This document shows, in pieces, positions 22,762 through 24,828 of a stretch of DNA of 24,828 nt. The number at the start of each line of letters is the position of its first letter. Within the stretch, counting starts at the first letter, position 1. The position numbers and the translations under genes are program-made. Origin of the DNA: Clavulina sp. PMI_390 (Eukaryota > Basidiomycota > Agaricomycetes > Cantharellales > Hydnaceae); NCBI GenBank assembly GCA_015039315.1, contig WIDE01000178.1:18086-42913 (forward strand). The letters are read 5' to 3'. The notes under the pieces are model-generated. The model did no database searches. It saw only the letters and a list, made by a program, of their open reading frames with translations, and had not been told where the DNA came from.

Positions 22762-24378
22762 CTACATGTTTGAGGGGGTGTGGCAGCTTGCCCAATCTTC
22801 TCCCAGTGTCATGTTATCAAAGTTGAATCTGGCTCTGGAACTCATATCTTGACCTAAGATGCCAATGAGGCGCTCATCATATAAACGATTCCTGTAGCTT
22901 GGAGGAACCCAAAGTATGAGTTCATTGTTGGGGCCTTTGATCCAGCCATTATGTAGATCTGTGCTCCATGCTGGTCTCAATGATAGCTGCAGAGTTGGGG
23001 AGGGTGGGAGATATGAAACCATATTGAGAGCAGAGGAGGCAGCATTCCAAAGTCTGATGGTGTTGTCAAATGAGCCAGAGGCGAGGAATGCTCCATCACC
23101 AGAGAATGCCACAGTCCACACACAGCCACTGTGGCCCCTGAGTGGTTCTCCCATGGGTGTCTGAGATTGCACATCCCACAGCCAAATGGTTTGATCCTTT
23201 GAGCCAGAGGCAATAACTGCTCCATCAGGAGAGAATGCAACAGACAACACAGAACCACTGTGGCCCCTGAGTGGATGTCCAAGGTGTGTCTGAGAGTGCA
23301 CATCCCACAGTTGAATGGTTTGATCAGAAGAGCCAGAGGCAAGGGCTGCTCCATCAGGAGAGAATGCCACAGACCACACAATGTCACTGTGACCCATGAG
23401 TGGATCTCCCTTGGGTTTTTGAGACTGCACATCCCACAGCTGAATGGTTCCGTCACCAGAACCAGAAGCAAGGACTGCTCCATCAGGAGAGAATGCCACA
23501 GACCGCACAGCACCACTGTGGCCCATGAGTGGATCTCCCTTGGGTGTTTGAGACTCCAGATCCCATAGCTGAATGGTTTGATCTTTTGAGCCAGATGCAA
23601 GAAGGGCTCCATTATGAGAGAAGGCCACAGAGAATACAATGCCATTGTGGCCCATAAGTGGAGCTCCATTGGGCATGTGGGAGTGTACATCCCACAGCTG
23701 AATGGTTCCATCATCAGAGCCAGAAGCAAGGACTGCTCCATCAAAAGAGAATGCCACAGACCACACAAAGCCACCCTGGCCCCTGAGTGGATCTCCATTG
23801 GGGGTGTGAGACTGTAAATCCCACAGCTGAATGGTTTGATCCCTTGAACCAGAGGCAAGAAGTGCTCCATCAGGAGAGAATGCCACAGAATACACAGGGC
23901 TACTGTGGCCCTTAAGTGGAGGACCATTAGAGGTGGGGGAGTGTAAATCCCATAGCTGAATGGTTTGATCAGAAGAACCAGAGGCAAGAACTGCTCTATC
24001 ATGGGAGAATGCCACAGATTGCACAGAGCTACTGTGGCCCCTGAGTGGATCTCCCTTGGGTGTTTGAGACTGCACATCCCACAGCTGAATGGTTCCATCA
24101 CCAGAACCAGAAGCAAGGACTGCCCCATCATGTGAGAATGCCACAGACCACACAGGGCCACTATGGCCCCTGAGGAGATCTCCCTTGAGTGTTTGAGATT
24201 CCACATCCCACAGCTGAATAGTCTGATTACCACAGCCAGAAGCAAGGACAGCTCCATCACAAGAGAATGCCACACAGGTCACAAAGGCCATTGGGCCTCT
24301 CAGTGGATATCCCTTGGGCTTGTGAGAGTGGACATCCCACAGCTGAATGGTATCATCAGAAGAGCCAGAGGCAAGGAC
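22762..24378 (-). CDS. NWD gene 3: WD40 C-terminal half, 5' part cut off by an LTR
   Basis: An open frame of about 539 codons from the LTR junction at 24378 to TAG 22764-22762. It starts in mid-repeat (VLASGSSDDTIQLWD), has ten further complete 43-residue WD40 repeats, then a linker and the conserved tail GWIKGPNNELILWVPPSYR...NFDNMTLGEDWASC. The repeats are almost identical to each other except at a few positions, the pattern known from high-identity NWD (HNWD) receptors such as het-d/het-e. Adaptor-like propellers of this kind bind the recognised molecule; the NACHT part would lie to the right of the LTR, outside the window. The frame stays open into the LTR, but the first codon there is GTG, so I do not take it as a start. 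CpG-poor. It may be the tail of a split gene or already a pseudogene. Confidence 0.78.
   Translation of the reverse strand, partial: VLASGSSDDTIQLWDVHSHKPKGYPLRGPMAFVTCVAFSCDGAVLASGCGNQTIQLWDVESQTLKGDLLRGHSGPVWSVAFSHDGAVLASGSGDGTIQLWDVQSQTPKGDPLRGHSSSVQSVAFSHDRAVLASGSSDQTIQLWDLHSPTSNGPPLKGHSSPVYSVAFSPDGALLASGSRDQTIQLWDLQSHTPNGDPLRGQGGFVWSVAFSFDGAVLASGSDDGTIQLWDVHSHMPNGAPLMGHNGIVFSVAFSHNGALLASGSKDQTIQLWDLESQTPKGDPLMGHSGAVRSVAFSPDGAVLASGSGDGTIQLWDVQSQKPKGDPLMGHSDIVWSVAFSPDGAALASGSSDQTIQLWDVHSQTHLGHPLRGHSGSVLSVAFSPDGAVIASGSKDQTIWLWDVQSQTPMGEPLRGHSGCVWTVAFSGDGAFLASGSFDNTIRLWNAASSALNMVSYLPPSPTLQLSLRPAWSTDLHNGWIKGPNNELILWVPPSYRNRLYDERLIGILGQDMSSRARFNFDNMTLGEDWASCHTPSNM
23044..24378 (-). repeat. High-identity 129-bp WD40 tandem array
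   Basis: Ten complete units and a partial one. Nucleotide similarity between units is high enough that a second frame stays open through the array, producing a 432-codon shadow. Differences concentrate at the residues before and after the first core valine (FVT, PVW, SVQ, PVY, FVW, IVF, AVR, IVW, SVL, CVW) and in the GS-x-D-x-T segment. Confidence 0.8.
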
Positions 24379-24828
24379 TGTAGGGGATTGGGCGCACGGA
24401 GAGACTTGGAAAGTCCTCGGCACGTTCAGGAGATTATGGTTCTTCTCAGTGGAGATGATACTCCAGAAGGGGAAAGGTATGAGACTGAAGCTCTCTGAGG
24501 ACTTCTGTTACCAGACCACACTGTCTTGTCCTGTCCTGGGTGAGGCAGACACCTAGCTGTCTTGTGAGCTATCCACCTTTGGGATCTCACCAGCTATGCT
24601 GCACAACGCACTGAGGCACAGACCACAAGCACTAGCTGTGTCTAATAGGCTTGGTCCTGGCTTTGAACTTGAGGTCACAACTGACACCAAAGACTGAGGA
24701 GAGGGGAGTAATATGATATGATTATAGGCTGGCCACTTGGTAAGCCCTAAGTTATAATTGAACTGAGAGAGGGGGGAACTTGTTCTACTACTTGCTACCC
24801 ATGAGCTATATATACCAAGAAAGGACAA
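24379..24828 (+). mobile_element. LTR, family 2, 5' part, truncating NWD gene 3
   Basis: Begins TGTAGGGGATTGGGCGCACGG directly after the WD40 codons (5-bp left flank AGGAC, 24374-24378) and aligns with the first about 450 bp of 8047-8718 and of 7843-7165 (reverse). It includes the box TATATATA at 24807-24814. Its end, the right target duplication and any internal gag-pol lie outside the window, so it may be a solo LTR or the edge of a full element. Its first 60 bp keep several CpG, unlike the other two family 2 copies. Confidence 0.78.
24807..24814 (+). promoter_or_regulatory. TATA box inside LTR 24379-24828
   Basis: TATATATA in GAGCTATATATACC, at the same relative position in all three family 2 copies. 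Likely the LTR core promoter. Confidence 0.4.

Noticed and set aside
22977..24275. 432-codon frame on the minus strand
   Set aside because: Shadow of the 129-bp WD40 repeats; because the period is a multiple of three, another frame stays open across the array.
23044..24378. Direct repeats possibly resembling a CRISPR array
   Set aside because: Units are 129-bp protein-coding WD40 repeats without spacers, in a eukaryote.
24379..24423. Extension of the gene 3 coding region into the LTR
   Set aside because: The first codon of that frame is GTG, not ATG, and the sequence is LTR-derived; no sign of a genuine start.

Overview
The window looks like nuclear DNA of a filamentous basidiomycete, and a Rhizoctonia-like agaricomycete is my best guess. 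The evidence is spliced genes with canonical GT/AG introns of mostly 55-75 nt, an expanded NACHT-WD40 (fungal NLR, 'NWD') family, a DHA2-type MFS transporter and an Abd1-type mRNA cap methyltransferase. I saw no RNA gene, CRISPR array or bacterial feature.

The layout is a tandem segmental duplication. Unit A (1 to about 5770) and unit B (about 14467 to 22480) have the same order: the 5' end of an NWD gene (-), an MFS transporter (-), a duplicated 5' fragment of the cap methyltransferase gene (+), the cap methyltransferase (+), then the 3' end of another NWD gene (-). In both units the MFS and cap methyltransferase copies are broken, by different lesions, so they decayed independently after duplication.

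Three NWD loci and one relic are visible: gene 1 (only its first exons, 239 to 1, -), a two-repeat WD40 relic (7164-6061, -), gene 2 (14708-8719, -, seven exons, nearly complete) and gene 3 (24378-22762, -, the WD40 C-terminal half with near-identical repeats). Gene 2 encodes a short C2-like N-terminus, a helical domain, a NACHT NTPase, 14 WD40 repeats and a conserved C-terminal tail. Its reading frame is continuous except for a 678-bp solo LTR in the tenth WD40 repeat.

At least five LTR pieces from two families lie in or beside the WD40 genes: 6251-6908, 7165-7843, 8047-8718, 9563-10240 and 24379 to the window end. Three show perfect 5-bp target duplications, and a sixth element, a 501-bp TA-flanked MITE (15044-15544), sits in unit B only. 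Base composition splits sharply: NWD gene bodies and most LTRs are almost free of CpG, while NWD 5' ends, the MFS/cap methyltransferase segments and LTR 9563-10240 are CpG-rich. This suggests long-term cytosine methylation of NLR bodies while their promoters stay unmethylated.

Biologically this is a birth-and-death NLR cluster: tandem duplication, WD40 repeat homogenisation with hypervariable positions (as in het-d/het-e allorecognition genes), and repeated disruption by retrotransposons, with hitchhiking housekeeping genes decaying beside them.
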